Positions 15,584-24,435 are shown, numbered from the stretch's first letter. The stretch: DNA of 64,000 nucleotides from Pseudomonas botevensis (GCF_019145475.1 NZ_JAHTKI010000011.1:1-64000), one strand, 5' to 3'. Made by a program: numbers and translations. The notes: generated from the sequence alone by a model not told the origin.

Positions 15584-16771
15584 TTATGGAGCGCCGCACG
15601 CCTTGGCAGCTGTCGCGCGGAAACTCATCAGCAACGCGCCAACGGCCAGAACGATCAGCACCACACCGTAGACATCGGTAGTGGCGAGCAGCCCCAGGCT
15701 GTGAGTGAAGTGCCCGGCCAGCAGCGCCGGCAGGCAGAACGCCAGGTAACTCAGCACGTAAAACGCCGACATCAGCCCGGCGCGCTCATGGGGCAACGCC
15801 AGCGGCACCAGGCTGCGTACCGCACCGAGAAACCCGGAGCCGAAACCACAACCGGCCACCAGCGTGCCGAAGAAAAACAGCGACAGGCTGGCGCTGTGTA
15901 CGCCCAGCAGAATCAAGACGATACCGGCCGGCAACAGGCTCGCCCCCAGTTGCAGCGCTCGAGACGCCAGGCGATTACGCAGGGTGAAAATCATCAGCGC
16001 GCCGGTCACGGTCAACGCCGCCACGGTGGCGCCGCCGATCAGATTGGAAGTCGAACCGGTCGCGCTGCGCACCAATGACGGCGCCAGCGATGCGTAAAAA
16101 CCACCGAGCGCCCAGGTCGCGGTGTTCAGCGGCAGCACGCGCCACAGGGTCGAGCGAGCTTGCACCGGGACATGCAGGGTCGGTCGCAGCGAAGCCCAGG
16201 CGCCGGCTTGCGGCGTGACGCTTTCCGGCAGCCGCCAGACGTACAGCGCCTGCACTACAAACAGCGCGAGCAGCAACCAATAGGTCAATTGCAGCGGCGC
16301 CGGAGCGAACTCCGCCAGCACCCCACAACCCATCGCCCCCAGCGCCATGCCCAGCAGCGGCGCCACGCTGTTGACCAGCGGCCCCTGCTGGCGATCAGTG
16401 TCGAGCAGGGTTGCGCTCAACACAGCGGTGGCCATGCCGGTGGCAAAGCCTTGCAACACCCGCGCGCCGATCAACCAGCTCACGCTGTCGGCATAGATGA
16501 ACAGCAACATCGCCAGTGCATTCAGCACCACGGCGGTGAAAATCACCGGTTTGCGGCCCAGATGATCCGACAGCGAACCGACCGTCAGCAGCGCGGCCAG
16601 CAGACTGAGGGCATAGACGCCGAAGATCAGGGTCAGCACGGCCGCCGAAAAGTGCAGTTGATCCTGATACAGGTGATACAACGGCGTTGGCGCCGTGGAA
16701 GCGGCGAGAAAACTCAACAAAGTGATCGCCAGAAACCACAGGCTGGAACGGTTGGAAGCAAGGCTGGTCAT
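15584..16771 (-). CDS. MFS transporter, drug-efflux type
   Basis: 395 residues, 12 predicted helices. It begins WFLAITLLSFLAASTAPTPLY, and the MFS loop 2-3 motif is GSLSDHLGRKPVIF. The topology and the divergent TetR gene suggest export of a toxic compound, but no substrate-specific motif is visible. The ATG at 16771 is chosen because GGAG lies seven bases upstream; an ATG at 16777 is too close to that SD. The gene is divergent from the TetR gene across a 91-bp region with two inverted repeats, and may continue into the cupin gene. Confidence 0.85.
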   Translation of the reverse strand: MTSLASNRSSLWFLAITLLSFLAASTAPTPLYHLYQDQLHFSAAVLTLIFGVYALSLLAALLTVGSLSDHLGRKPVIFTAVVLNALAMLLFIYADSVSWLIGARVLQGFATGMATAVLSATLLDTDRQQGPLVNSVAPLLGMALGAMGCGVLAEFAPAPLQLTYWLLLALFVVQALYVWRLPESVTPQAGAWASLRPTLHVPVQARSTLWRVLPLNTATWALGGFYASLAPSLVRSATGSTSNLIGGATVAALTVTGALMIFTLRNRLASRALQLGASLLPAGIVLILLGVHSASLSLFFFGTLVAGCGFGSGFLGAVRSLVPLALPHERAGLMSAFYVLSYLAFCLPALLAGHFTHSLGLLATTDVYGVVLIVLAVGALLMSFRATAAKACGAP

Positions 16772-16784
16772 GGGCATTCTCCAC

Positions 16785-16823
16785 AAAAGCTAATTTTTTG
16801 CTTTTGCCGAGTGTGCGCTCGGC
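16785..16823. promoter_or_regulatory. Divergent promoter/operator region (TetR/MFS)
   Basis: Two adjacent perfect inverted repeats lie between the divergent genes: AAAAGC-N9-GCTTTT (16785-16805) and GCCGAG-N6-CTCGGC (16806-16823). A third, related AAAGC/CTTT pair follows near 16832. These are good candidates for TetR binding sites controlling both genes. Confidence 0.6.
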
Positions 16824-16862
16824 TTGCGCTTAAAGCAAATTCTTTGTGTTAAGGTCTGGCCC

Positions 16863-17405
16863 ATGACTATTAAAGAAAGCAGCCGTCCGGGCGGGCGTAG
16901 CGCCCGGGTGCAGGAATCCATTCACAACGCCGTGCGCGCACTCCTCGAAGAGCAGGAGCGCTCGAGCGTGACCGTCCCGCAAATCGCCGCTCGCGCCGGG
17001 GTCACACCGTCGACCATTTACCGGCGCTGGGGCGACCTGGCCGCCCTGCTCGCCGATGTCGCCCTCGCCCGCTTGCGTCCTGAAAGCGACCCGCTGGAAA
17101 CCGGCAGCCTGCGCGGCGATATCCGCGCCTGGGCCGAACAGTATCTGGACGAAATGAGCTCCGAGCCCGGGCGCAATGTCATGCGCGATGTGCAGGCCAG
17201 CGCGACACCGGGATTCTGCATCGCGATCATTGCCGACCAGTTGCAGACCATCGTTGAGCGCTTTCCCGATCAGTCGCCGCCGACGGTGGATCACCTGATC
17301 AATCTGGTGGTGTCACCAACAGTCTTCCGCATTTTGTTCGCGGTGGCGCCGCTGGAGATCGAGGAACTGCACCGGTTGATCGACATCGCGTTGAAACAGG
17401 ACTGA
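16863..17405 (+). CDS. TetR-family transcriptional regulator
   Basis: 180 residues. The N-terminal TetR DNA-binding domain is clear: VQESIHNAVRALLEEQERSS, then VTVPQIAARAGVTPSTIYRRWGDLAALL (recognition helix VTPSTIYRRW). The C-terminal ligand domain is variable, with the LEIEELHRLIDIAL end seen in the TetR_C_16-like group. It is likely to repress the divergent MFS gene and itself. The ATG at 16863 has AAGG nine bases upstream and precedes the basic start TIKESSRPGGRSARV. The inducer is unknown. Confidence 0.88.
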   Translation: MTIKESSRPGGRSARVQESIHNAVRALLEEQERSSVTVPQIAARAGVTPSTIYRRWGDLAALLADVALARLRPESDPLETGSLRGDIRAWAEQYLDEMSSEPGRNVMRDVQASATPGFCIAIIADQLQTIVERFPDQSPPTVDHLINLVVSPTVFRILFAVAPLEIEELHRLIDIALKQD

Positions 17406-17477
17406 CGCCTTCGCGGACAAGCTCCCCACATTGGAATGCAGTGCTTTTGTGGGAGTGGGCTTGCCCACGAAGGCGTC
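17405..17477. repeat. REP doublet
   Basis: ACGCCTTCGCGGACAAGCTC (then CCCAC) faces GTGGGAGTGGGCTTGCCCAC (then GAAGGCGT) across about 18 bp. It sits between the TetR stop and the kinase gene. Confidence 0.75.
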
Positions 17478-17621
17478 CATACAGTCGCCACAGAACCACC
17501 CGGTTCCGCACATGCGACACCCCGCCACGCCACGACCTTGGTCGACACTGACTAACCGCCCCGCGCATGCGAGACTGTCTGACCGGGCGCAAGTCCGGTC
17601 GTATTTTGTCGGGAGTGTTCC

Positions 17622-20600
17622 ATGTCGTTGTCCACCGGGCTGATCGCCGTCGTCGCCCTGGCCTATATGGCCATCATGTTCGCCATCGCCTTCTACGGCG
17701 ACCGTCGCAGCACGCCCCTGCCGCCACGGATGCGCGCGTGGGTGTACAGCCTGTCGCTGGCGGTCTACTGCACCAGCTGGACGTTCTTCGGCGCGGTGGG
17801 CCAGGCGGCCGAACAACTCTGGTCCTTCCTGCCGATCTACCTGGGGCCGATCCTGTTGCTGCTGGGCGCGCCGTGGGTCCTGCAAAAAATGGTGATGATC
17901 AGCAAGCAGGAGAACATCACCTCCATCGCCGACTTCATTGCCGCCCGTTACGGCAAATCGCAAACCCTGGCGGTGGTGGTCGCGCTGATTTGCCTGGTCG
18001 GCGTCCTGCCGTATATCGCCCTGCAACTCAAAGGCATCGTGCTCGGGGTGAACCTGCTGATCGGTGCCGGCGCCGATGCCATGGGCACCCGCGCCCAGGA
18101 CACGGCGCTGATCGTGTCGCTGGTGCTGGCGCTGTTCACCATCGTTTTCGGCACGCGCAATCTCGACGCCACCGAACACCACCGAGGCATGGTGCTGGCG
18201 ATTGCCTTTGAGTCGCTGGTGAAGCTGTTCGCCTTCCTCGCCGTAGGAGCATTCGTCACCTACGGCTTGTATGACGGCTTCGACGACCTGTTCAATCAAG
18301 CGATGCTCGCACCGCGCCTGGAGGAATACTGGAAGGAAACCATCAACTGGCCGTCGATGGTGGTGCAGACCGGGGTGGCGATGATGGCGATTATCTGCCT
18401 GCCCCGGCAATTCCACGTCACCGTGGTGGAGAACATCGATCCGCAGGACCTGCGTCTGGCGAAGTGGGTGTTTCCGGCCTACCTCGCCCTGGCGGCGCTG
18501 TTTGTCGTCCCGATCGCCCTTGCCGGTCAGATGATGCTGCCAGGCTCGGTGCTTCCCGACTCGTTCGTCATCAGCCTGCCGCTGGCCCAGGCCCATCCGG
18601 CGCTGGCGATGCTGGCCTTCATTGGCGGTGCATCGGCGGCCACCGGCATGGTGATCGTCGCCAGCGTGGCGTTGTCCACCATGGTTTCCAACGACATGCT
18701 GTTGCCATGGCTGTTGCGCCGCAACAACGCCGAGCGCCCGTTCGAGGTGTTCCGCCAGTGGATGCTCTCGGTGCGCCGGGTCAGCATCGTGGCGATTCTG
18801 TTGCTGGCGTACGTCGCCTACCGTTTGCTCGGTTCGACGGCGAGCCTGGCCACCATCGGCCAGATCGCCTTCGCGGCAGTGACCCAACTGGCCCCGGCGA
18901 TGCTCGGTGCGCTGTACTGGAAACAAGCCAACCGACGCGGTGTATTCGCCGGCCTCGCCGCCGGCACGTTCCTGTGGTTCTACACCCTGATCCTGCCGAT
19001 TGCCGCCCGCAGCCTCGGCTGGTCGCTGGACGGCTTCCCCGGCCTTGCGTGGCTGCACAGCAACCCGCTGAACCTGCCGATCACCCCGCTGACCCAGGGC
19101 GTGGTGCTGTCGCTGGCGGGCAACTTCACCTTGTTCGCCTGGGTTTCGGTGTTGTCCCGCACCCGCGTCTCGGAGCACTGGCAGGCCGGGCGTTTCATCG
19201 GCCAGGAAATCAGCGCGCGGCCCAGCGCACGCTCGATGCTGGCGGTGCAGATCGACGACCTGCTGCAACTGGCCGCACGGTTTGTCGGTGAAGAACGCGC
19301 GCGCCAGAGCTTCATCCGTTTCGCCTATCGCCAGGGCAAGGGCTTCAACCCGAACCAGAACGCCGATGGCGAATGGATCGCCCACACCGAACGTTTGCTG
19401 GCCGGTGTCCTCGGCGCTTCGTCGACACGAGCTGTAGTAAAAGCCGCCATCGAAGGTCGGGAAATGCAGTTGGAGGACGTCGTCCGGATCGCCGACGAGG
19501 CGTCGGAGGTGCTGCAGTTCAACCGCGCCCTGCTGCAGGGCGCCATCGAAAACATCACCCAGGGCATCAGCGTGGTCGACCAGTCTTTGCGGCTGGTGGC
19601 CTGGAACCGTCGTTATCTGGAACTGTTCAATTACCCGGACGGCCTGATCAGCGTCGGCCGGCCGATTGCCGACATCATTCGTCACAACGCCGAACGCGGC
19701 CTCTGCGGCCCCGGTGAAGCGGAAGTGCATGTCGCCCGACGCCTGCACTGGATGCGTCAGGGCCGTGCCCACACCTCTGAACGGCTGTTCCCCAATGGCC
19801 GGGTGATCGAGCTGATCGGCAATCCGATGCCCGGCGGTGGCTTCGTTATGAGTTTCACCGACATCACCGCGTTCCGCGAAGCCGAGCAGGCCCTGACCGA
19901 GGCCAATGAAGGGCTGGAACAGCGCGTCAGCGAACGCACCCAGGAGCTGTCGCAGCTCAACGTCGCGCTGACCGAAGCCAAGGGCAATGCCGAAGCGGCG
20001 AACCAGTCTAAAACCCGCTTTCTGGCCGCTGTCAGCCACGACCTGATGCAACCGCTGAACGCCGCGCGGCTGTTCTCCGCCGCGCTCTCTCATCAGGACG
20101 ACGGTTTGAGCGGCGAGGCACAGAAACTGGTGCAGCATCTCGATAGCTCGCTGCGCTCGGCCGAGGATCTGATCAGCGATCTGCTGGACATTTCCCGCCT
20201 GGAAAACGGCAAGATCAACCCGGATCGCAAGCCGTTCGCGGTCAATGAGCTGTTCGATATTCTCGGTGCCGAATTCAAGGCGCTGGCGCAGGAACAGGGC
20301 TTGAGCTTTCGCGTGCGCGGCAGCCAGTTACGCGTCGACAGTGACATCAAGTTGCTGCGGCGGATTCTGCAGAACTTCCTCACCAACGCCTTCCGCTACG
20401 CCAAAGGGCCGGTTCTGCTGGGCATCCGTCGGCGCCACGGCGAGGTCTCGCTGGAGGTGTGGGATCGCGGGCCGGGCATTCCGGAAGATAAACAGAAGGT
20501 GATTTTCGAGGAATTCAAACGCCTCGACAGCCATCAGACCCACGCCGAAAAAGGCCTGGGGCTGGGTCTGGCGATTGCCGACGGCTTGTGCCGGGTATTG

Positions 20601-21092
20601 GGCCACACCCTGCGCGTGCGCTCATGGCCGGGACACGGCAGCGTATTCAGTGTCAGCGTGCCACTGGCCCGCGCGCAGACTGTGCAGCCGAGCGCGGCGA
20701 CCGAGGTCAATGGCAAGTTGCTCGGCGGCGCGCAGGTGCTGTGCATCGACAACGAGGACAGCATTCTGATCGGCATGAACAGCCTGCTGACCCGTTGGGG
20801 CTGTCAGGTGTGGACGGCGCGCAATCGCGAGGAATGCGCGGCGCTGCTCGACGATGGCATGCGTCCGCAACTGGCGCTGGTGGATTACCACCTCGATCAC
20901 GGCGAAACCGGCACCGATCTGATGGCGTGGTTGCGCACTCGTCTGGGTGAACCGGTGCCGGGGGTGGTGATCAGCGCCGACGGTCATCCGGAAACCGTGG
21001 CGCAGGTGCATGCGGCGGGGCTGGACTATCTGGGCAAACCAGTGAAACCGGCGGCGTTGCGGGCGTTGTTGAGCCGATATTTGCCACTTTGA
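17622..21092 (+). CDS. mxtR: SSF-domain hybrid sensor histidine kinase (MxtR/CrbS type)
   Basis: 1156 residues. Residues ~1-500 form a sodium:solute symporter-like membrane domain of 12-13 helices. A linker and a PAS domain (~625-740; LLQGAIENITQGISVVDQ) lead to a coiled coil. Then come HisKA with phospho-acceptor H806 (AAVSHDLMQPLNAARL) and HATPase_c (NFLTNAFRYA, DRGPGIPED, GLGLGLAI). A C-terminal receiver has its phospho-Asp at 1088 (ALVDYHLDHGETG). This layout matches P. aeruginosa MxtR (PA3271) and Vibrio CrbS, which link uptake-like sensing to acetate and quorum-related regulation through an ErdR/CrbR regulator. No such regulator gene is nearby. A GGGAG SD lies eight bases before the ATG. 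Confidence 0.85.
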   Translation: MSLSTGLIAVVALAYMAIMFAIAFYGDRRSTPLPPRMRAWVYSLSLAVYCTSWTFFGAVGQAAEQLWSFLPIYLGPILLLLGAPWVLQKMVMISKQENITSIADFIAARYGKSQTLAVVVALICLVGVLPYIALQLKGIVLGVNLLIGAGADAMGTRAQDTALIVSLVLALFTIVFGTRNLDATEHHRGMVLAIAFESLVKLFAFLAVGAFVTYGLYDGFDDLFNQAMLAPRLEEYWKETINWPSMVVQTGVAMMAIICLPRQFHVTVVENIDPQDLRLAKWVFPAYLALAALFVVPIALAGQMMLPGSVLPDSFVISLPLAQAHPALAMLAFIGGASAATGMVIVASVALSTMVSNDMLLPWLLRRNNAERPFEVFRQWMLSVRRVSIVAILLLAYVAYRLLGSTASLATIGQIAFAAVTQLAPAMLGALYWKQANRRGVFAGLAAGTFLWFYTLILPIAARSLGWSLDGFPGLAWLHSNPLNLPITPLTQGVVLSLAGNFTLFAWVSVLSRTRVSEHWQAGRFIGQEISARPSARSMLAVQIDDLLQLAARFVGEERARQSFIRFAYRQGKGFNPNQNADGEWIAHTERLLAGVLGASSTRAVVKAAIEGREMQLEDVVRIADEASEVLQFNRALLQGAIENITQGISVVDQSLRLVAWNRRYLELFNYPDGLISVGRPIADIIRHNAERGLCGPGEAEVHVARRLHWMRQGRAHTSERLFPNGRVIELIGNPMPGGGFVMSFTDITAFREAEQALTEANEGLEQRVSERTQELSQLNVALTEAKGNAEAANQSKTRFLAAVSHDLMQPLNAARLFSAALSHQDDGLSGEAQKLVQHLDSSLRSAEDLISDLLDISRLENGKINPDRKPFAVNELFDILGAEFKALAQEQGLSFRVRGSQLRVDSDIKLLRRILQNFLTNAFRYAKGPVLLGIRRRHGEVSLEVWDRGPGIPEDKQKVIFEEFKRLDSHQTHAEKGLGLGLAIADGLCRVLGHTLRVRSWPGHGSVFSVSVPLARAQTVQPSAATEVNGKLLGGAQVLCIDNEDSILIGMNSLLTRWGCQVWTARNREECAALLDDGMRPQLALVDYHLDHGETGTDLMAWLRTRLGEPVPGVVISADGHPETVAQVHAAGLDYLGKPVKPAALRALLSRYLPL

Positions 21093-21111
21093 GAGTTGTG
21101 CCGGTCTCCAA

Positions 21112-21180
21112 GGACGCCTTCGCGGGCAGACCCGCTCCCACATTGAACCCTGATGTTCTTGTGGGAACGAGGTTGCTAGC
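21112..21180. repeat. REP plus degenerate partner
   Basis: GGACGCCTTCGCGGGCAGAC (then CCGCTCCCAC) is a good REP; GTGGGAACGAGGTTGCTAGC 20 bp later is a decayed partner in opposite orientation. It fills the space between convergent mxtR and rmuC. Confidence 0.65.
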
Positions 21181-21182
21181 GG

Positions 21183-22661
21183 CTACTCAGGCAACTCAAC
21201 CAATCCGTCGGCGTCGGTCATCGCCCGCTCCAGCAAATCCGCCGGCAGGCTTTTGCTCGCCCGCGCGCCCAGCAATTTGAGCTGCTCGCTACGGCTGACA
21301 AGGTTGCCCCGCCCTTCTGTCAGTTTGTTTCGCGCCGAGCTGTAGGCTTTGTCCAGTTGCTGCAGGCGATTGCCGACCTCGTCCAGATCCTGAATGAACA
21401 GCACGAACTTGTCGTACAGCCACCCGGCGCGCTCGGCGATTTCCCGGGCATTCTGGCTCTGACGCTCCTGCTTCCACAGACTGTCGATCACCCGCAGGGT
21501 CGCCAGCAACGTGGTCGGGCTGACGATCACAATGTTGCGGTCGAAGGCTTCCTGAAACAGCGTCGGTTCGGCTTGCAGCGCGGCGGAAAACGCCGCTTCT
21601 ATCGGCACGAACAGCAAGACGAAATCCAGGCTGTGCAAGCCTTCCAGGCGCTTGTAGTCCTTGCCGGCCAGGCCTTTGACGTGGCTGCGCAGGGACAGCA
21701 CATGTTGTTTCATCGCAATCTGGCCCAGCGCATCGTCGTCGGCGGCAACGAATTGCTGATAGGCCGTGAGGCTGACCTTGGAATCGACCACCACCTGCTT
21801 GTCGCCCGGCAGGTAAATGATCACGTCCGGCTGGAAACGCTCGCCGTCCGGGCCTTTGAGGTTGACCTGCGTCTGATACTCGCGGCCCTTCTCCAGGCCG
21901 GCATGCTCCAGCACCCGCTCCAGAATCAGTTCGCCCCAGTTGCCCTGGGTCTTCTGGCCCTTGAGGGCGCGGGTCAGGTTGGTGGCTTCGTCGCTCAGGC
22001 GCAGGTTCAATTGCTGCAGTCGCTCCAGCTCTTTGGCCAGGGAGAAACGCTCGCGGGCTTCGGCCTGATAGCTTTCCTCGACGCGCTTTTCGAAGGACTG
22101 GATGCGCTCTTTCAACGGGTCGAGCAACTGGCCGAGGCGCTGCTGGCTGGTCTCGGCGAAACGCTGCTCGCGCTCGTCGAAAATCTTCCCCGCCAGCTCG
22201 GCGAATTGCGCGCGCAGCTCATCACGGGAGCCTTGCAGGTCGTTCAGGCGTTGCTGGTGGCTTTCCTGTTGCTCGCGCAGTTCGGCATTCAGCGAGGCCG
22301 CGTGAGCGTCCAGGCGCCGCAGTTCGGCTTCCTTGTTGGCGCGTTCGAGATTCCACGCGTGGGCGGCATCACGGGCGTCGTCGCGCTCGATTTGCAGCAG
22401 TTCGACTTCGCGGCGCAACGCAGCGAGATCAGCCTGCTTGGCGGCATTGGCCTGGCCGAGATCGGCGACTTCATCGCGGCTGGCTTCAAGTTGAGCGTTG
22501 AGACCGTCCTGGGCCATTTGTGCCATGGCCAGGCGTTCCTCCAGCAGCGCGACGTCAGCCTGTGCGTTGCCAGCCCGGCGCTGCAACTGCCAGGCCAGCG
22601 CCAGCAACGGCAGCGCCGCACCTGCCAGACCGAGCAAGATGCTGGTCAAGTCCATCGCCAT
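21183..22661 (-). CDS. rmuC: DNA recombination protein RmuC
   Basis: 492 residues. One N-terminal transmembrane helix (LLGLAGAALPLLALAWQL) is followed by a long coiled coil at about residues 25-200, rich in E, L, R and A. The RmuC domain follows at about 200-450: LKGQKTQGNWGELILERVLE, GREYQTQVNLKG, PDVIIYLPGDKQVVVDSKVSL and FVPIEAAFSAAL. RmuC limits inversions at short repeats and resembles a restriction-endonuclease-like fold. AGGA lies seven bases before the ATG at 22661. The small Sel1-type gene 62 bp upstream runs in the same direction; a CCAAGG/CCTTGG hairpin lies between them. Confidence 0.95.
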   Translation of the reverse strand: MAMDLTSILLGLAGAALPLLALAWQLQRRAGNAQADVALLEERLAMAQMAQDGLNAQLEASRDEVADLGQANAAKQADLAALRREVELLQIERDDARDAAHAWNLERANKEAELRRLDAHAASLNAELREQQESHQQRLNDLQGSRDELRAQFAELAGKIFDEREQRFAETSQQRLGQLLDPLKERIQSFEKRVEESYQAEARERFSLAKELERLQQLNLRLSDEATNLTRALKGQKTQGNWGELILERVLEHAGLEKGREYQTQVNLKGPDGERFQPDVIIYLPGDKQVVVDSKVSLTAYQQFVAADDDALGQIAMKQHVLSLRSHVKGLAGKDYKRLEGLHSLDFVLLFVPIEAAFSAALQAEPTLFQEAFDRNIVIVSPTTLLATLRVIDSLWKQERQSQNAREIAERAGWLYDKFVLFIQDLDEVGNRLQQLDKAYSSARNKLTEGRGNLVSRSEQLKLLGARASKSLPADLLERAMTDADGLVELPE

Positions 22662-22722
22662 AGAGATTCCTGCCGATCCGATAAAACCTGAAGGTTAACC
22701 AAGGCGTCAGACCTTGGACAGC

Positions 22723-23046
22723 TCAGTCTTCGATCAGGCCGAGTTCCTGTTGCGCGCGACGATCGCCGGCACGGGCGGCCTGGCGCAGCAGATCCTGGCC
22801 GATGCGACGATCCCGGGCATTGCCGCATTCACGGCACATCAATTGACCGAGACGGCTTTGCGCGGCGACCACACCTTCCCGGGCCGGTTGCTTGAGCAGG
22901 CGGCCGGCCAGATGCTTGGCATTTTGGTTGGTGCCCAGACGCGGACTGTCCAGCAGCCATTCGGCCACGCGTACGGAAAATCGTTTGGGAGCGGTAACAC
23001 CAGGAGGTTGCGAGGTAACAGCGTCTGATACTGAGCGAAACTTCAT
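22723..23046 (-). CDS. Small Sel1-like protein
   Basis: 107 residues. After a basic N-terminal third (residues 1-30), the sequence shows Sel1/TPR-like helices: REGVVAAQSRLGQLMCRECG, NARDRRIGQDLLRQAARAGD, RRAQQELGLIED. Two cysteines (CREC) are present but not in a recognised metal motif. It probably acts as a protein-interaction module; the partner is unknown. No clear SD precedes the ATG, so the start is uncertain. The short distance to rmuC allows co-transcription. Confidence 0.7.
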   Translation of the reverse strand: MKFRSVSDAVTSQPPGVTAPKRFSVRVAEWLLDSPRLGTNQNAKHLAGRLLKQPAREGVVAAQSRLGQLMCRECGNARDRRIGQDLLRQAARAGDRRAQQELGLIED

Positions 23047-23151
23047 AAAGCACTGTAGGGCAAATCGGAAGGCGCGCCACTCTACTCTTTTTTTCGCTCA
23101 GGTAAAGTCGAAAAAAACCCGGCACGCCCGTGCTAGAGCAAGCGCTAGGGA

Positions 23152-23174
23152 CAATCCACAGAAGCTGTGGATAA
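23152..23174. other. Inverted DnaA-box pair, second copy
   Basis: CAATCCACA (two mismatches in the first arm) and a perfect TGTGGATAA are five bases apart, the same spacing as at 4385-4409. About 100 bp later both loci carry a T-run, an A-run and CATTGACTT. Between 23047 and 23556 I see no convincing gene. Confidence 0.55.
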
Positions 23175-23556
23175 CTCAGTGGACAACCGCCTTCCAACCC
23201 GCGCAAAGCCTTATGGAATGGGGCTCGCAGTCAAACTGACGATTTTTTCACCAGTTAAAAAAAGCGATGTTTTTCATTGACTTAAACTTTTGATACAGGC
23301 AGTGACCGGGGTCAGGTTCGACATGACAGCGCCGTTACAGTCTGCGCAACTAATGTGCACAAGTACCTGTTACGCAGTTATATCGATGCGCCTTTTCGGG
23401 TCGTTTTTGACGCTGAGGTTGGGGATAACCGCTCGCGGTCTGCGTCTCCATGCGTATTGGGCGGACGACCAACGGTCGGATCTCGATCCATGACAGGGCG
23501 CCGGCCGCGACCAGAGCGAGGTCGATCCAGCGATTCGAGATTTTTTGCATTGCCGT

Positions 23557-23585
23557 TTGCGTTCGCTGTCAGGTTCCGTTAGTAT
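23557..23585 (+). promoter_or_regulatory. Sigma-70-like promoter of the 74-residue gene
   Basis: TTGCGT and TAGTAT are separated by 17 bp. A start site near 23592 would give a leader of about 415 nt ahead of the ATG at 24008. Confidence 0.5.
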
Positions 23586-23591
23586 CCGCGC

Positions 23592-24007
23592 CGTTAGTAC
23601 CAAGCTGAAAGTCAATTCCGGTCGCATACATCCCCACGGTCAGCCTTCTGTCACAGAAGCCCTCACCGACAACAGCGGGAACGACCCCTCGATGGTTTCC
23701 AGGTAAATCTTGCGTCAACACTGCCTTCGAATGATTGCGAAGGGTGTTGCGAAGAACACTTACTCTGACCGAACCAACCTGCAGATTGATCAGGATCTTC
23801 ACCCCGGGCCAGAACCTCTGCCCTCGATGTGCTGCCTGTCCTCCTAAGTACCTACCTGCCAGCCCAAGCGCGCCAACTTATCAGCGCTTCAACTGGCTGC
23901 TTTGTTCCAGTCGGGTTCTTCGTTCGACCAACGGTGGTCGACGTTACTGGAACGTTTTAACGTTGCACGGTTCTTAACCGTGTCATTTGTAGGAACACCT
24001 AATAACT
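23592..24007 (+). ncRNA. Long structured 5' leader, candidate cis-regulatory RNA
   Basis: No protein-coding gene is convincing here. Stable hairpins are visible: CAACAC..CCTTCG paired with CGAAGG.GTGTTG (23716-23749); a nested TTCCAGT / CGACCA-acgg-TGGTCG / ACTGGAA structure (23905-23952); and CACGGTT-ctt-AACCGTG (23966-23982) just before the SD. AGGAA is 13 bases from the ATG, longer than usual. Short upstream ORFs exist (for example ATG at 23731, 38 codons) but lack an SD. I do not recognise the RNA family. A leader controlling the 74-residue gene is the simplest reading. Confidence 0.5.
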
Positions 24008-24232
24008 ATGTCTACTCAAATCCAGACTCAGGATGCCATTCGCACCCTCACCAACGCTTTTGCTCCAATGAACTGCCTCATCATGGCCGCTCGCAAAGGC
24101 TGCTTCAGCTTCACCGTGGTCAATGAACACGGGATCGCCCGCCACAGCGAGCGTCTGTACCCCGATCAATACTCCAGCGCCGAACCGCTGCAGGCCGTGA
24201 TCGATCGCACCCGTCAGGCATTGATCGCCTGA
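24008..24232 (+). CDS. Conserved small protein of unknown function
   Basis: 74 residues: MSTQIQTQDAIRTLTNAFAP, then MNCLIMAARKGCFSFTVVNE, HGIARHSERLYPDQ, ending in a helix (AEPLQAVIDRTRQALIA). It reads as one compact alpha/beta domain without signal peptide or membrane helix. I believe close relatives occur across Pseudomonas but know no function. It is monocistronic, with its own promoter, a long structured leader and a strong terminator, which suggests high or closely tuned expression. Confidence 0.8.
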   Translation: MSTQIQTQDAIRTLTNAFAPMNCLIMAARKGCFSFTVVNEHGIARHSERLYPDQYSSAEPLQAVIDRTRQALIA

Positions 24233-24258
24233 GCAGCCGAAATGGCCGCAAAAGTACG

Positions 24259-24286
24259 AGCCCCGCTTGAAACGCGGGGCTTTTTA
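24259..24286 (+). terminator. Rho-independent terminator
   Basis: AGCCCCGC, a seven-base loop and GCGGGGCT followed by TTTTATT, 27 nt after the stop of the 74-residue gene. Confidence 0.9.
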
Positions 24287-24435
24287 TTGCCCGATGTTTC
24301 CCTTTTTGCCGGTCACGCTTAAGCACCTTCCGGTATAACGGTTATAACTGCCGTCCGGAAATATTTTAAAAACAGGCCTTTACGTCGCGAATATGACACT
24401 ACACTTCAACTCAAGCGGCGTGATCCGCTTCCGGC

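Noticed and set aside
17313..20138. A 941-codon open frame on the minus strand across the kinase gene
   Set aside because: It is antisense to the clear SSF/HisKA/HATPase gene and has a Gln/His/Arg-rich composition typical of an antisense frame in GC-rich DNA.
23350..23550. A 66-residue minus-strand protein (starts MQKISNRW)
   Set aside because: No SD, no recognised fold, many Arg/Pro/Gln residues at the end; the region is more likely non-coding.
23731..23847. A 38-codon upstream ORF in the leader of the 74-residue gene
   Set aside because: No SD in front and no recognised conserved sequence; kept only as a note in the leader entry.
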